Assembly: GCF_003325355.1 (NCBI RefSeq)
Contig: NZ_CP030850.1
Coordinates: 5,821,501 to 5,885,500 of the forward strand
From: Runella rosea
GTDB taxonomy: Bacteria; Bacteroidota; Bacteroidia; Cytophagales; Spirosomataceae
DNA: 64,000 bases
Direction of reading: 5' to 3'
Shown here: in pieces, positions 49,501 to 57,597 of the stretch
How positions within the stretch are numbered: the stretch's first letter is position 1
Layout of the letters: each line of letters begins with the position of its first letter
Program-made: the position numbers and the translations under genes
Notes under the pieces: model-generated
What the model was told of the DNA's origin: nothing
Seen by the model: the letters and a program-made list of their open reading frames with translations, nothing else
Databases searched by the model: none

Positions 49501-49671
49501 CGCTCGGCGGTGGTGGTTTCACTCTCTGATGTTCAACTTTTTCGGGTAGACCAAGCTGATTTTTACGACCTTATGGATGAGCGTGGAGAAGTATTGCGCA
49601 ACATCATCCGGATTTTGTGCCAGCGTATTCGAAACCAAAATACCAAGCTGAGAATGATGGCGACGAAGTAA
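46555..49671 (+). CDS. Nucleotide-translocase-like membrane protein with HEAT repeats and cyclic-nucleotide-binding domain
   Basis: A 1,038-residue three-part protein. Residues ~15-425 hold ~12 membrane helices resembling MFS or ATP/ADP-translocase-like carriers. Residues ~440-800 are HEAT-type helical repeats ('DQVRLAALEAVDKLGLE', 'PLIREVAARIVSKN'). Residues ~900-1030 are a cyclic-nucleotide-binding domain whose phosphate cassette 'FGELALLDAEPRSAVV' keeps the Glu and Arg needed to hold the cyclic phosphate. Binding of cAMP or cGMP is thus likely and may gate the membrane part. The transported substrate is unknown. It lies divergent to the HK4-HK3 operon and ~6.4 kb from a predicted adenylate cyclase. 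Confidence 0.87.
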   Translation: MSSASLYRSLGVRADEIRTVGLFFLHHFFLGFGTMLIYVSANVILLENHPESSLPLAYMASAVGMMIIGKVYTYFEHHLRLNQLVIRVLWAVIVLTAVILLLVIFGHSVTAAVAIMVGFRSIYLLTNLEFWGVSAVVFDVRQSKRLFGVISAGDMPAKALGGMLAVLIHGHTELIFMLFLAFGFFWAAMYTAVLTFRSHHVTTAHGTAAPIRRRPMPRLITQLFGGSELIFAMCLSLTAVAVMATGVEYAFFINVKYKLHSQAEVMTYLGGVLTLTYLLATFVKLVVSRQTIDYFGINKVLALLPVGGLGVAVSLGVIFLMGYDESVQLVAYCFVYLGFEVVRRALFDPVFLVLFQPLSPHQRLRGHTLAKGFYEPLGLGLGGLMLYLSHHWWQGGQWFLVEEIVVGAVFALWFLRRTYLQYVATLQEALGKRFVAAEDLAIPDEAVKAVLKNLRSDKPKEVINAVEWLSSTHAHGVPHTKLHDYITELFTHRDDQVRLAALEAVDKLGLELKTAQLRKLTAEDYSPLIREVAARIVSKNAPSIGNELLYRPDMAVRKGAILGLLSGEPNHSFALTALEAMRQNSNANSQLATLTIVRSLKLTRYVDFVKESFVHPDAEVVRAAIETSGVLPSAVLSAQLVDFLSEKNYWRLAAKSLASVEKEALPLLTERLTKITSPDLERRIVAVCAQMQSKEAYGLLLQLLQRPHVSVRTAALHALRNFDTSQEASLFEKLLQEELLLSQRLLHGQAEPIETDLKNSLMYEQEVTIQRIFGLLMQRYDPDLIASTQNSVLHSSRERRANSLELLENSVPRQVYGSLHALLDDVSDAEKINRIDVQMGVFSAKDSIKDYILQQGARHFTDWTIRLTLRGVSPAQLFNYPDLQLMSHSSATAKVSITERVMVLKNTDLFAETPENVLSSIAPIMKEVNYLEGQTIFEKGDLGTSMFVIYEGEVGIYDGQVQLATFSRGDVFGELALLDAEPRSAVVVSLSDVQLFRVDQADFYDLMDERGEVLRNIIRILCQRIRNQNTKLRMMATK

Positions 49672-49675
49672 AAAT

Positions 49676-49728
49676 CCTATTTGTCACCATATTAAAACAC
49701 ATGATGTTTTAATATGGTGACAAATAGG
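49676..49728. terminator. Perfect 24-bp hairpin between convergent genes
   Basis: Arms 49676-49699 and 49705-49728 are perfectly complementary around a 5-base loop (CATGA). It begins 4 bp after the stop of the translocase-like gene and ends 18 bp before the bestrophin stop. It has no clear T tract. Confidence 0.8.
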
Positions 49729-49746
49729 GGAACATTGCTCTGCAGA

Positions 49747-50682
49747 TTAAAAAAGGAAACCTTTCACGGGTTCGAGTTTTACGGGCAAATCTGTCTCGCC
49801 CAATTGCTCCTTCAAATCGCGCTCAATAGTGTTGCACAGGGCAGTCATTGGAATATCTTGCAAGCCATTTTCGAAAGGAGCTTCATTGATTTCTCCCACG
49901 CGATTCATGACCGAAAACACAAAGCAAAGGATAAAACTTACGGGTGTCACCATGTAGTCAACCTCCATTTTTTTTAAATCATTCACCAAACAAATGGGAA
50001 GGATAAAAATGAACGTGTACAAAAAGAGCCGCGTGAAATAGTGATAATTGCGCGGTAAGGGTGTGTTTTTGATGCGTTCGCAAGCGCCTTGCCAGTTGTT
50101 GAACGTGGCTAAATTGGGCTCCATCGTGAAATTGTCAACAATGTCTAGTGCGCCATTCCTCATGCCCTCTCTCAGACGAATTCCCTGCATGTTGAGGAGG
50201 ATGTTGGGCTTGTTTTGGGCCTTTAAGAAGGACTCAAATTCCGCTGGACTGAGTAAATGCTGTAATTCATTCCACTGAGTTTGTCGTCTCAAATGAAGGC
50301 GCAGCGCGTGCGCAAAAGCAATCTGACGATACACCATTTCTTTTTTGTAGGCTTGGGCGGCTTCTTGGCTTATTTTGTCAAGGGCAGCCGCATTGTCGGC
50401 ATTGGCGATTACCTGACGGCCAAAAATCCGACTGTTATTGATGATTCCGCCCCATATTGTACGGGCTTCCCACCAGCGCGCGTACGCACTTTGGTTTCGA
50501 AACGCGATAAAAATAGCCAGTGCCGAGCCTAAAATAGCCGCTACACTAAATGGGAGAACAACTTCGATGGCGCCGTATTTGTGCAGCAGCCAAATAATAA
50601 TTGAGACAAAAAGAGTAATGCCGGTTTCGTAACGAATGTTCCAGAATACGATGCGGAGGTCAAAGTTTTTCCTGAGAATCAT
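49747..50682 (-). CDS. Bestrophin-family ion channel (copy 1)
   Basis: A 311-residue membrane protein. The N-terminal half has 'SVAAILGSALAIFIAFRNQSAYARWWEARTIWGG'-type sequence (the hallmark 'FRN..AY.RWWEAR..WG'), then a cytoplasmic helical part, 'PRNYHYFTRLFLYTFIFILPI' and the C-terminal 'NPF'-like 'APFENGLQDIPMTALCNTIE'. Bacterial bestrophins form pentameric channels, some selective for cations. It shares the window with a second copy at 54.3 kb. It is followed by the hairpin at 49676. Confidence 0.9.
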   Translation of the reverse strand: MILRKNFDLRIVFWNIRYETGITLFVSIIIWLLHKYGAIEVVLPFSVAAILGSALAIFIAFRNQSAYARWWEARTIWGGIINNSRIFGRQVIANADNAAALDKISQEAAQAYKKEMVYRQIAFAHALRLHLRRQTQWNELQHLLSPAEFESFLKAQNKPNILLNMQGIRLREGMRNGALDIVDNFTMEPNLATFNNWQGACERIKNTPLPRNYHYFTRLFLYTFIFILPICLVNDLKKMEVDYMVTPVSFILCFVFSVMNRVGEINEAPFENGLQDIPMTALCNTIERDLKEQLGETDLPVKLEPVKGFLF

Positions 50683-50855
50683 GGGGTTGAGCGAGATGGT
50701 TTTGGTGAAGGGTTGTCGGTTTTACTTTTTCAAGTACGCCATTTTTAAGCGCATAAAGGTATTAAAGGTTGGTCGATAATCCTTCCCAAATGGTCAATTC
50801 TACGCAAAAAATGACTTTTTGGGGATATTTTTGGGAGTCGCAAAAGTGCGTCAGG

Positions 50856-53800
50856 CTATCCCAATAACCCCAGCAAATCATCTCTCGAAAATGATTTTAG
50901 GATGGACTCATCGGATTTTAGTAAGTTGTCTGCCAACTTGGTTTTTGACTCCTGCAATTTCACGACTTTTTCTTCAATTGTGTTGGGGCAAATCAGCCGT
51001 ACCGCAATGACATTTTTGGTTTGGCCGATGCGGTAACTGCGGTCAATCGCCTGATTTTCCACGGAAGGATTCCACCACGGGTCGATGAGGTACACGTAAT
51101 CAGCTTCGGTTAAATTGAGTCCCGTACCGCCCGCTTTCAAACTGATGAGAAACACGCGCACGTTTTCGTTGTTCTGAAATTCGTTTACTTTGGCGGCGCG
51201 GTTTTTAGTTTGTCCCGTGAGGTATTCGAAGGCAATACCTTTGGCTTCAAGCTCTTTTTTTATCAAATCGAGCATGGATACGAATTGTGAAAATACCAAG
51301 ATTTTGTGTTGGGACGATTTGTTCTCAATCTGCTCAACCAGCACCTCAATTTTTGCGGAATGGTTGCCCTTAAATTCTTCGTCTTTTAGCAGCGCGGGCG
51401 AATTGCAAATCTGACGTAATTTGGTCAGTCCCGTCAGCACGTGCATACTACTGCGGGTGAGGTCGTCTTGGGTTTTGCCCAAAATATATTCCCGCAATTC
51501 TTTCTCGCAGGCATCATAAACCTTGCGTTGCTCTTCGCCCATTTCGCAGTAAATCACCATTTCCGTTTTGTCGGGGAGTTCGGTGGCTACCTGTTTTTTG
51601 GTTCTTCGCAGAATAAACGGCTCAATTCGTTTTTGCAGTTCATTGGACCTTTTGCGGTCTTCAAACTTGTCGATGGGCATCGAATAAATGGCCTTAAAAT
51701 ATTGCTTGCTGCCTAGCAATCCTGGGCAAGCAAAAGAAAGTTGCCCGAAAATATCAAATGTGTTGTTTTCAATCGGCGTACCAGTAAGTACTACTTTATT
51801 ACGGGATTGGAGCATCCTGACGGCTTTATAGCGCTGTGATTCAGGGTTTTTGATGGCCTGCGATTCGTCCAAAAAAATGTAATTGAATCGACATGATTTC
51901 AGAAATTGAATATCGGAAAGCACCATGCCGTAGGTCGTCAAAATCACTTCGTAACGGTCAAACTCACCGACAGATTTCAATCGGTTGGGGCCATAATGCG
52001 TAAATAACCGCATAGACGGCGCAAATTTGGCCACCTCATCCTGCCAGTTGAAAAGCAGCGAAGTAGGCACCACAATCAGGTTGGTGGTGTTGGGGCGCTT
52101 GGTGCGTTGAGAAAGGATAAAAGCGATGATTTGGATGGTTTTTCCCAGGCCCATGTCGTCGGCTAGGCACGCGCCAAAATTATGCTCATCCAGAAAATTC
52201 AACCAGTTGAGTCCCTGCCGCTGATAGTCGCGTAGGGTGGCGTTAAGCTCGGGTGGTACTGGTATTTCTTTTAGATTTTTGAGAGAGGAGAATTTTGTCG
52301 AATAAAAAGCCAGTTCATCTTTTACTTCTTGGCTTAAGGATTCATTTTCAAAGAGTTGGTCAATTTGCGTAAAATTGTTCTTAGGAATTTTTAGGACCTC
52401 TTCTTCCACTTCGCCTGCCTGAAAAAAGGCGGCAATCTTCTTCATCCATTCGTCGGGCAAAATACCCATCGTACCGTCGTCGAGTTGTACAAACTTACTT
52501 TTATTACGAATGGATTTGTGTAATTGTTTTAGCGACGCTTTTTGCTTTCCGTACTTGATTTCCAGCGCTGTGTCAAACCAATCTGTACCACTCACAACAC
52601 TTATGGAAACCCGCGCTTTGTGCTGGTTAAGTCGGTTGTTGGTTAATTCATTGAATCCTAAAATGGTAATATTCTCATTTTTCCACACCTGAAAAGCCTC
52701 CAAAAACCAATCCTCGTCCAAGAAACGATTTTTGTGCAGATAGAAATAATCCATCTCCTGAAGTTGCTCTTGGAAATCGGGATGTTGTTGCACGACTACC
52801 GCCGTAAATTGAATTTCCAGCTCCTCGTCTCGCTCAATCTGAAAGACGTTGCCGTTTGGGTCTGTATCATAAATTTGTTTGCGGGACGAAACGGGAATCT
52901 CGATGCTGCCGTACTTGACCACGGGCGTGAGCACTACGTAATTGTTGCGGTCTGATAGATAAATGATTTTTTCAATGCTGGTTTCGGCCTCACGTTCAAT
53001 AAGTTGCTTTTGAGTGGCGGGGCGGAGGTAGGCGTATCGGATGCTGATTTGATGTTCGAGTTCGGCAAGAATGGTCTCCTTAAACTCATCATATTTGGAA
53101 GCATGAATGAGTAAAATTGGGTTGCTCTTTTTGAAAAACTGAATCACGCGGAGCATATCGGGGTTGCTGACCAAATACAACGTTTCTCCGATGTGGACAA
53201 AATAATCGTATTTCAGGGTCAGGTTTTTTAACGGATAAGCCTTATCATTCACGACCAGTTCGCCAGTGATTTCGTAAAACTGTTTGCGTTGATCGACCGA
53301 TAATTTTACGTCAAGTGCCGTTTTTCGCATCTGAACTTTCACAATCGAGCTGGCCGTAACGTTGTCAGATTGGCCAATTTCGTGGGAATAAACGTCCAGA
53401 TTTAGCGGATTTTTGACGATTACTTTTAAGGCTTCCAGCACCGACGCCGATTTGTCGGTCGTAAAATGTTGTTGAAATTTAGAAATAGCGGTGTAGAATT
53501 TTGCATCATCAAGCTTCTCGGTTTTCCAGATAAGATTGAGTGGGTCTACGGGGCTAAAGGGATTTTTAAGTTTACCGTCGCGGCTTACCTGACCTTCAAA
53601 AAGCTCCACCACGAACCGTTCATAATACTTGTGTTTCCGAAACACAATGGCCATTTTGGAGTTGGATTGCTCATCGACGATTCCTGGCAGGACAAGGTTT
53701 TTTTGCGGTAATAAATGTTCTCGAAAATAATCGTTCGTGGCTTTGTTGAGGGGCAATAATTCTTTGAGTTTTGGCTTGATTTCGAACGATTTATGGACGT

Positions 53801-54218
53801 ATTCAACGTAAAAAAAATCATCTAACTCGGCTTCTTTTTCCAATCCATATTCCTTGGCTACTTGCTGCATCTTGGTTTTTCGCAAGTTGTCATCAAAAAA
53901 AATACGCAGATACGGACGGTCAATAATATTGTACAAAACCTGCGCTTGGTGCTCGCACAATTTCTTTTTGTGGGCTTGGCAGCCACACGAAATAACAATG
54001 GAATTGTTTAATTGTGAGACTGATACGGTAGGAAAAGCAAGTGTCGTCGACGGATGCGTAAACACACCTACATTGAGGTCAATGCTCTGGGGATCGATGT
54101 CAAAAAAGCCCCTAGTGCCCACGTCAAAGAAATCGGCGCTGTGTTTTAATAGGTCTGAATAAGTGAGAGTGGCAAAGGTGTTGTTTTCAAGGATATATTC
54201 GTTGGGATGTTCTCTCAT
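50856..54218 (-). CDS. SNF2-family helicase with SWIM zinc finger
   Basis: A 1,120-residue protein. A SWIM-type zinc site near residues 76-93 reads 'CGCQAHKKKLCEH' (CxC...CxH). A long middle region (~150-620) is typical of bacterial SNF2 proteins. The ATPase has Walker A 'DDMGLGKT' (~684), Walker B 'FLDESQAIKN', 'LTGTPIENN' and the C-terminal helicase motifs 'SLKAGGTGLNLTEAD' and 'QAIDRSYRIGQ'. Such proteins move along double-stranded DNA or remodel protein-DNA complexes. It is not next to restriction, DISARM or other defence genes, so a general role in transcription or repair is more likely. Confidence 0.93.
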   Translation of the reverse strand: MREHPNEYILENNTFATLTYSDLLKHSADFFDVGTRGFFDIDPQSIDLNVGVFTHPSTTLAFPTVSVSQLNNSIVISCGCQAHKKKLCEHQAQVLYNIIDRPYLRIFFDDNLRKTKMQQVAKEYGLEKEAELDDFFYVEYVHKSFEIKPKLKELLPLNKATNDYFREHLLPQKNLVLPGIVDEQSNSKMAIVFRKHKYYERFVVELFEGQVSRDGKLKNPFSPVDPLNLIWKTEKLDDAKFYTAISKFQQHFTTDKSASVLEALKVIVKNPLNLDVYSHEIGQSDNVTASSIVKVQMRKTALDVKLSVDQRKQFYEITGELVVNDKAYPLKNLTLKYDYFVHIGETLYLVSNPDMLRVIQFFKKSNPILLIHASKYDEFKETILAELEHQISIRYAYLRPATQKQLIEREAETSIEKIIYLSDRNNYVVLTPVVKYGSIEIPVSSRKQIYDTDPNGNVFQIERDEELEIQFTAVVVQQHPDFQEQLQEMDYFYLHKNRFLDEDWFLEAFQVWKNENITILGFNELTNNRLNQHKARVSISVVSGTDWFDTALEIKYGKQKASLKQLHKSIRNKSKFVQLDDGTMGILPDEWMKKIAAFFQAGEVEEEVLKIPKNNFTQIDQLFENESLSQEVKDELAFYSTKFSSLKNLKEIPVPPELNATLRDYQRQGLNWLNFLDEHNFGACLADDMGLGKTIQIIAFILSQRTKRPNTTNLIVVPTSLLFNWQDEVAKFAPSMRLFTHYGPNRLKSVGEFDRYEVILTTYGMVLSDIQFLKSCRFNYIFLDESQAIKNPESQRYKAVRMLQSRNKVVLTGTPIENNTFDIFGQLSFACPGLLGSKQYFKAIYSMPIDKFEDRKRSNELQKRIEPFILRRTKKQVATELPDKTEMVIYCEMGEEQRKVYDACEKELREYILGKTQDDLTRSSMHVLTGLTKLRQICNSPALLKDEEFKGNHSAKIEVLVEQIENKSSQHKILVFSQFVSMLDLIKKELEAKGIAFEYLTGQTKNRAAKVNEFQNNENVRVFLISLKAGGTGLNLTEADYVYLIDPWWNPSVENQAIDRSYRIGQTKNVIAVRLICPNTIEEKVVKLQESKTKLADNLLKSDESILKSFSRDDLLGLLG

Positions 54219-54263
54219 GGGGTAATGGTGGCGTTGTGAAAAACGACGATGGTAAGCCCTGCC

Positions 54264-55268
54264 TTACATTAAAATATTGTTTACTGCCTGAATCGCGGGT
54301 GGTAAATCGGTTTCGTCCAGCATTTCCCGTAGGTCTATTTCAATTGTACGGCTAAGAGATGTAATAGGCACATCATTGGATCCGCCTTCAAACGGATTTT
54401 CGGTGCTTTCTCCTACTTTTTCCATGCTCGAAAATACCCACGATACCAGTACACTGAAAGGAACGGTCATCCAAACCATGTGTTCGCCCAACTTTTCAAA
54501 TTCTTTCAACATTCCAAAAGGAACCATGAAAACGAAAAGACGCACAAAGAAGAGGTTGATGGAGGCAAATTGACGTGGATAGGGGAAGTTTTTGATGCGT
54601 TCACATTTGCCTTGTTGTTCGTAAAGGTTCACCAAAAGATTTTCCATTTCTACGTAATTCAGCGGGTCGATGTAGCCTTTTTGCTTCAATTCCCGCAACT
54701 GCTTTGATTGTAGGCTGATGGTGTGCGTGGCGCGGTTTTTCTTGCTGAGTACGTACGCCAACTCGTGATCTGAGAGGTACTTTCTGAGTTCATCTTCGAG
54801 CTTTTGTTCCTTTTCGGGAACTGAAAAAAAACGGCGGTATTCTTTGTTATAACTCTTGTTTGTATTTTCCCACAGCCGGGCTTCCCGCAATTGAAAACGC
54901 AGGGCCGTCAGCCAAGCCACGTGACGGTATATCAACTGTTGGTGCAGGGCTTTGGCGTCATGGGGAGCATCGGGGACGATGACGCAATCTTTCACCATAA
55001 TTCCCCAGGCCCGGCTGGTATTGACGATAGCTCCCCAAATTTGCCGGGCTTCCCAGAGACGATTATAGGTTTGAGTATTTTTAAAACCGACAATAAAAGC
55101 CGCTGCCGTGCCTACCAGCGTAATAGGCACCCACGGAACCGCCAGCCAATGCCAGTTGAGGTATTGATACAAAGCGGTCGGGACGATGGCTAAAACCAGT
55201 AACACATAAATTTCGCGGCGTGTCCAGAGTAAAAATTCCTTAAGGTTATAATGGCTTCCTGCGTGCAT
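54264..55268 (-). CDS. Bestrophin-family ion channel (copy 2)
   Basis: A 334-residue protein with the same signature as copy 1: 'GFKNTQTYNRLWEARQIWG', membrane helices at ~20-60 and ~235-280, and 'NPFEGGSNDVPITSLSRTIEIDLREML' in style at the end. It is clearly a distinct paralogue, with a longer middle region containing charged helices. Its ATG overlaps the stop of the upstream TMEM175 gene (TAATG), a sign of translational coupling, so the two channels are probably made together. Confidence 0.9.
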   Translation of the reverse strand: MHAGSHYNLKEFLLWTRREIYVLLVLAIVPTALYQYLNWHWLAVPWVPITLVGTAAAFIVGFKNTQTYNRLWEARQIWGAIVNTSRAWGIMVKDCVIVPDAPHDAKALHQQLIYRHVAWLTALRFQLREARLWENTNKSYNKEYRRFFSVPEKEQKLEDELRKYLSDHELAYVLSKKNRATHTISLQSKQLRELKQKGYIDPLNYVEMENLLVNLYEQQGKCERIKNFPYPRQFASINLFFVRLFVFMVPFGMLKEFEKLGEHMVWMTVPFSVLVSWVFSSMEKVGESTENPFEGGSNDVPITSLSRTIEIDLREMLDETDLPPAIQAVNNILM

Positions 55269-55900
55269 TACAGTTTGGATAATTTAGGGTTAAAGAGGCC
55301 GAGTGCGTAGTTTAATTGAATCAGAATGATAGCAATGATACTTACATAGGTATTGATAAAACAAAGAGCGGCTGCTATGGTGTATAGACTTTGGGCCGTC
55401 ATGACTCGATTTTGCAGGGCGCTGTTGACGACTGGGCCATTGTTGTCTGGAAAATTGACGCAATTGTGTTTGTAGGCATAGTGCCAATGCGCAAACAGTA
55501 GCGTACCCAGCGCTAAAATATTCAACCAGTAAATACCGATTGAAAGTCTGTTGGTGATGTGATTGCTCAAAATCCCCGTCGTAAAGGGTAATATTGAAAC
55601 AAACATTAAAAAAAACAGAGAAATCCAGCTGAGGTTTCGGTCGTATTTTTGAATGTAATGAAACTGCGTAGATTGACCAGTCCAAAAAATACCGAGCGTC
55701 ATGAAACTCAAAAAATAGGTGAGTAACGTGGGCAGGGTATCGTAGAGTGCAGTAAGGAGTTTGCCGTCAGAAATAACCATACCGCTGACGGGGTCTTTCA
55801 TGTTAAAAACCAGAAGGGTCATGGCGATTGAGAAAACCCCGTCGCTCAGGGCTTCAATGCGTTGTACTCTTTGACCAGCAATCGTATTGAAACGGGGCAT
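55268..55900 (-). CDS. TMEM175-family potassium-channel-like protein
   Basis: A 210-residue protein with about six membrane helices. The hallmark near the N-terminus is 'RIEALSDGVFSIAMTLLV', in which the first pore helix follows the (F/L)SDG motif. Bacterial TMEM175 proteins are K+-permeable leak channels built as tetramers. Length and layout fit. It is cotranscribed with the bestrophin copy 2 gene by a one-base stop/start overlap. Confidence 0.88.
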   Translation of the reverse strand: MPRFNTIAGQRVQRIEALSDGVFSIAMTLLVFNMKDPVSGMVISDGKLLTALYDTLPTLLTYFLSFMTLGIFWTGQSTQFHYIQKYDRNLSWISLFFLMFVSILPFTTGILSNHITNRLSIGIYWLNILALGTLLFAHWHYAYKHNCVNFPDNNGPVVNSALQNRVMTAQSLYTIAAALCFINTYVSIIAIILIQLNYALGLFNPKLSKL

Positions 55901-56058
55901 GTAGGTAACAAATATTAACTATTGCGTTAGCGAATATAACTACTAAACTAGTATTGCATATTATTGATAGGTTCATCCAAGAGTTGAAAGAAATGGTCGG
56001 TAATTTTGTCTTTTCGGGTCAGGATATTTTTTTTGAATGGCTATATCAGTGCTTGTCG

Positions 56059-57108
56059 TTATTCCAATACTTCATAAATCATCAGCGGGTTTGCTTTATT
56101 TTTTAGATTTACTTCACCCACGGGCTGACAGTTGAAGGATTCTTTTACTTTATTGTAAGCGTCTTGCCCAATCACAATTTGACCAGGTTTGGCTACCGAC
56201 TGAAAGCGCTGGGCTACGTTGACGGTATCGCCAATGACCGTATAGTCGAGCCGCCGCAGCGAAACCGAACCGATATTTCCCGAAATCATTTCGCCAGAAT
56301 TGATTCCGATGGCCACGCGGGGCATGTAGGTGGTGTGATCGAGTAGATTTTCCTGAATGGCCGCAATGTGGCTACGCACGGCCAAGGCGGATTCGATGGC
56401 GTGGTCGAGGTGGTATTCGCCCCGAAAGACAGCCATGACAGCATCGCCCATAAATTTATCTACGTGACCTCCCTGCGCAATGATTTCTTTGACCATCACG
56501 TCAAAGTATTTGTTGATTAAGTGCACGACAGTATCGGGGTCAGCGTTTTCGGTAATGGCCGTAAAGCCACAAATGTCCATAAAAACGACCGTTGCTTCTA
56601 CCGTTTCGTTGACCATGATGGCCGATTCGAATTCTTTGCGGCTCATAAAACTCAACACATTCTCATCCACGTACATCCGCAGAATGTTGTTTTCTTTGAT
56701 GGCCTGGAGGGTATCGCGCAGTTGCTGAACGTGAACGAGGGTTTTCTGAACGGTCAGCTCTAAATCTTCAAAATTGACGGGTTTACACACAAAATCAAAC
56801 GCTCCTCGATTCATGGCGGTGCGGATATTGTCCATATCGCCATAGGCAGAAACCATAATTACTTTAATAAGCGGGCTCAACTCGCTCACTTTGCTCAATA
56901 GCGTCAGCCCATCCATGAGGGGCATGTTGATGTCACTCAGTACTAAATCTATGTCGGGAGTTTCTTGCAGAAGTTTGAAGGCTTCCACGCCGTTGGGGGC
57001 AAAGACAAACTGGTAGAGACCTTCGCGGATTTGTCGTCTAAATTTTTGTTTGATCAGCAATTCCAAATCGCTTTCGTCATCTACGACGAGCATTTTGGCT
57101 TTATTCAT
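56059..57108 (-). CDS. Response regulator fused to class III nucleotide cyclase
   Basis: A 349-residue protein. A receiver domain (residues 1-~122; phospho-Asp ~59 in 'LVLSDINMP', Lys ~109 in 'VCKPVNF') is joined by a short helix to a class III cyclase domain (~170-345). Metal-binding Asp residues are ~178 ('FMDICGFT') and ~222 ('KFMGDAV'). Lys ~218 and Thr ~290 occupy the base-selecting positions, and Asn ~297 and Arg ~301 ('GDTVNVAQR') those of the transition state. This combination predicts an adenylate cyclase producing cAMP under phosphorylation control. Its ATG overlaps the stop of the upstream receiver gene (ATGA). The partner kinase may be one of the four at 38-46 kb. Confidence 0.93.
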   Translation of the reverse strand: MNKAKMLVVDDESDLELLIKQKFRRQIREGLYQFVFAPNGVEAFKLLQETPDIDLVLSDINMPLMDGLTLLSKVSELSPLIKVIMVSAYGDMDNIRTAMNRGAFDFVCKPVNFEDLELTVQKTLVHVQQLRDTLQAIKENNILRMYVDENVLSFMSRKEFESAIMVNETVEATVVFMDICGFTAITENADPDTVVHLINKYFDVMVKEIIAQGGHVDKFMGDAVMAVFRGEYHLDHAIESALAVRSHIAAIQENLLDHTTYMPRVAIGINSGEMISGNIGSVSLRRLDYTVIGDTVNVAQRFQSVAKPGQIVIGQDAYNKVKESFNCQPVGEVNLKNKANPLMIYEVLE

Positions 57109-57479
57109 AATGAGAGGGTAAGTTTCTGTTTAAGGTTGGCGAAGTCAATCGGTTTGGTTAAAAAATCATCGGCTCCGTATTTTTTGGCTTGGTTAAAATT
57201 CTCGTCGTCATTGTAGGCGGTGATCATCATCACCATCGGAGGGGCACTGGGGCGCTCCGTCCGAATCCGTTTCAACAGTTCGATTCCGCTCATGCCGGGC
57301 ATATTGATGTCGGAAAGAATCAACACAATTTCCGAAAAATGGTCATTCAAATAGCTTAAAGCCTCTTCTCCAGAGTGGGCAAAGTCAAAATTTAATTCAC
57401 CGCTTCTTATTTCACGTCGAAAGCGTTGTTCAAAGAGCGTTTTTATGTCCTGTTCGTCGTCAACTACCAAAATTTTCAT
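57105..57479 (-). CDS. Stand-alone receiver-domain response regulator
   Basis: A 124-residue single receiver domain: acidic pair in 'VVDDEQD', phospho-Asp in 'LILSDINMPGMSG', Thr in 'MITAYND' and Lys in 'FLTKPIDF'. It is a close relative of the receiver of the next gene; both share an unusual insertion ('FRRE/QIR.G') after the first helix. It overlaps the cyclase gene by 4 bp, so the two are coupled. With no output domain, it may relay phosphate or compete for the kinase that drives the cyclase. Confidence 0.92.
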   Translation of the reverse strand: MKILVVDDEQDIKTLFEQRFRREIRSGELNFDFAHSGEEALSYLNDHFSEIVLILSDINMPGMSGIELLKRIRTERPSAPPMVMMITAYNDDENFNQAKKYGADDFLTKPIDFANLKQKLTLSL

Positions 57480-57597
57480 GAGAAGAAAAGCTAAAAGGGA
57501 TGTTTTGGGAGTGTAATAATACGAAAAATGTTGGAAACTAAAGTAGTCATGGATTAGTTAGTCAAACTAAATAGCGAGTTAAAAAATTTCATTTTTT

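Noticed and set aside
50856-54218. SNF2 helicase as part of a DISARM-like or other phage-defence operon
   Set aside because: No methyltransferase, phospholipase-D or DUF1998 gene nearby; the neighbours are ion channels.
56059-57108. Receiver-cyclase as the missing Pycsar pyrimidine cyclase for the PycTM protein
   Set aside because: The base-selecting positions are Lys and Thr, as in adenylate cyclases, it has a receiver fusion, and it lies 19 kb away. It fits cAMP signalling better.
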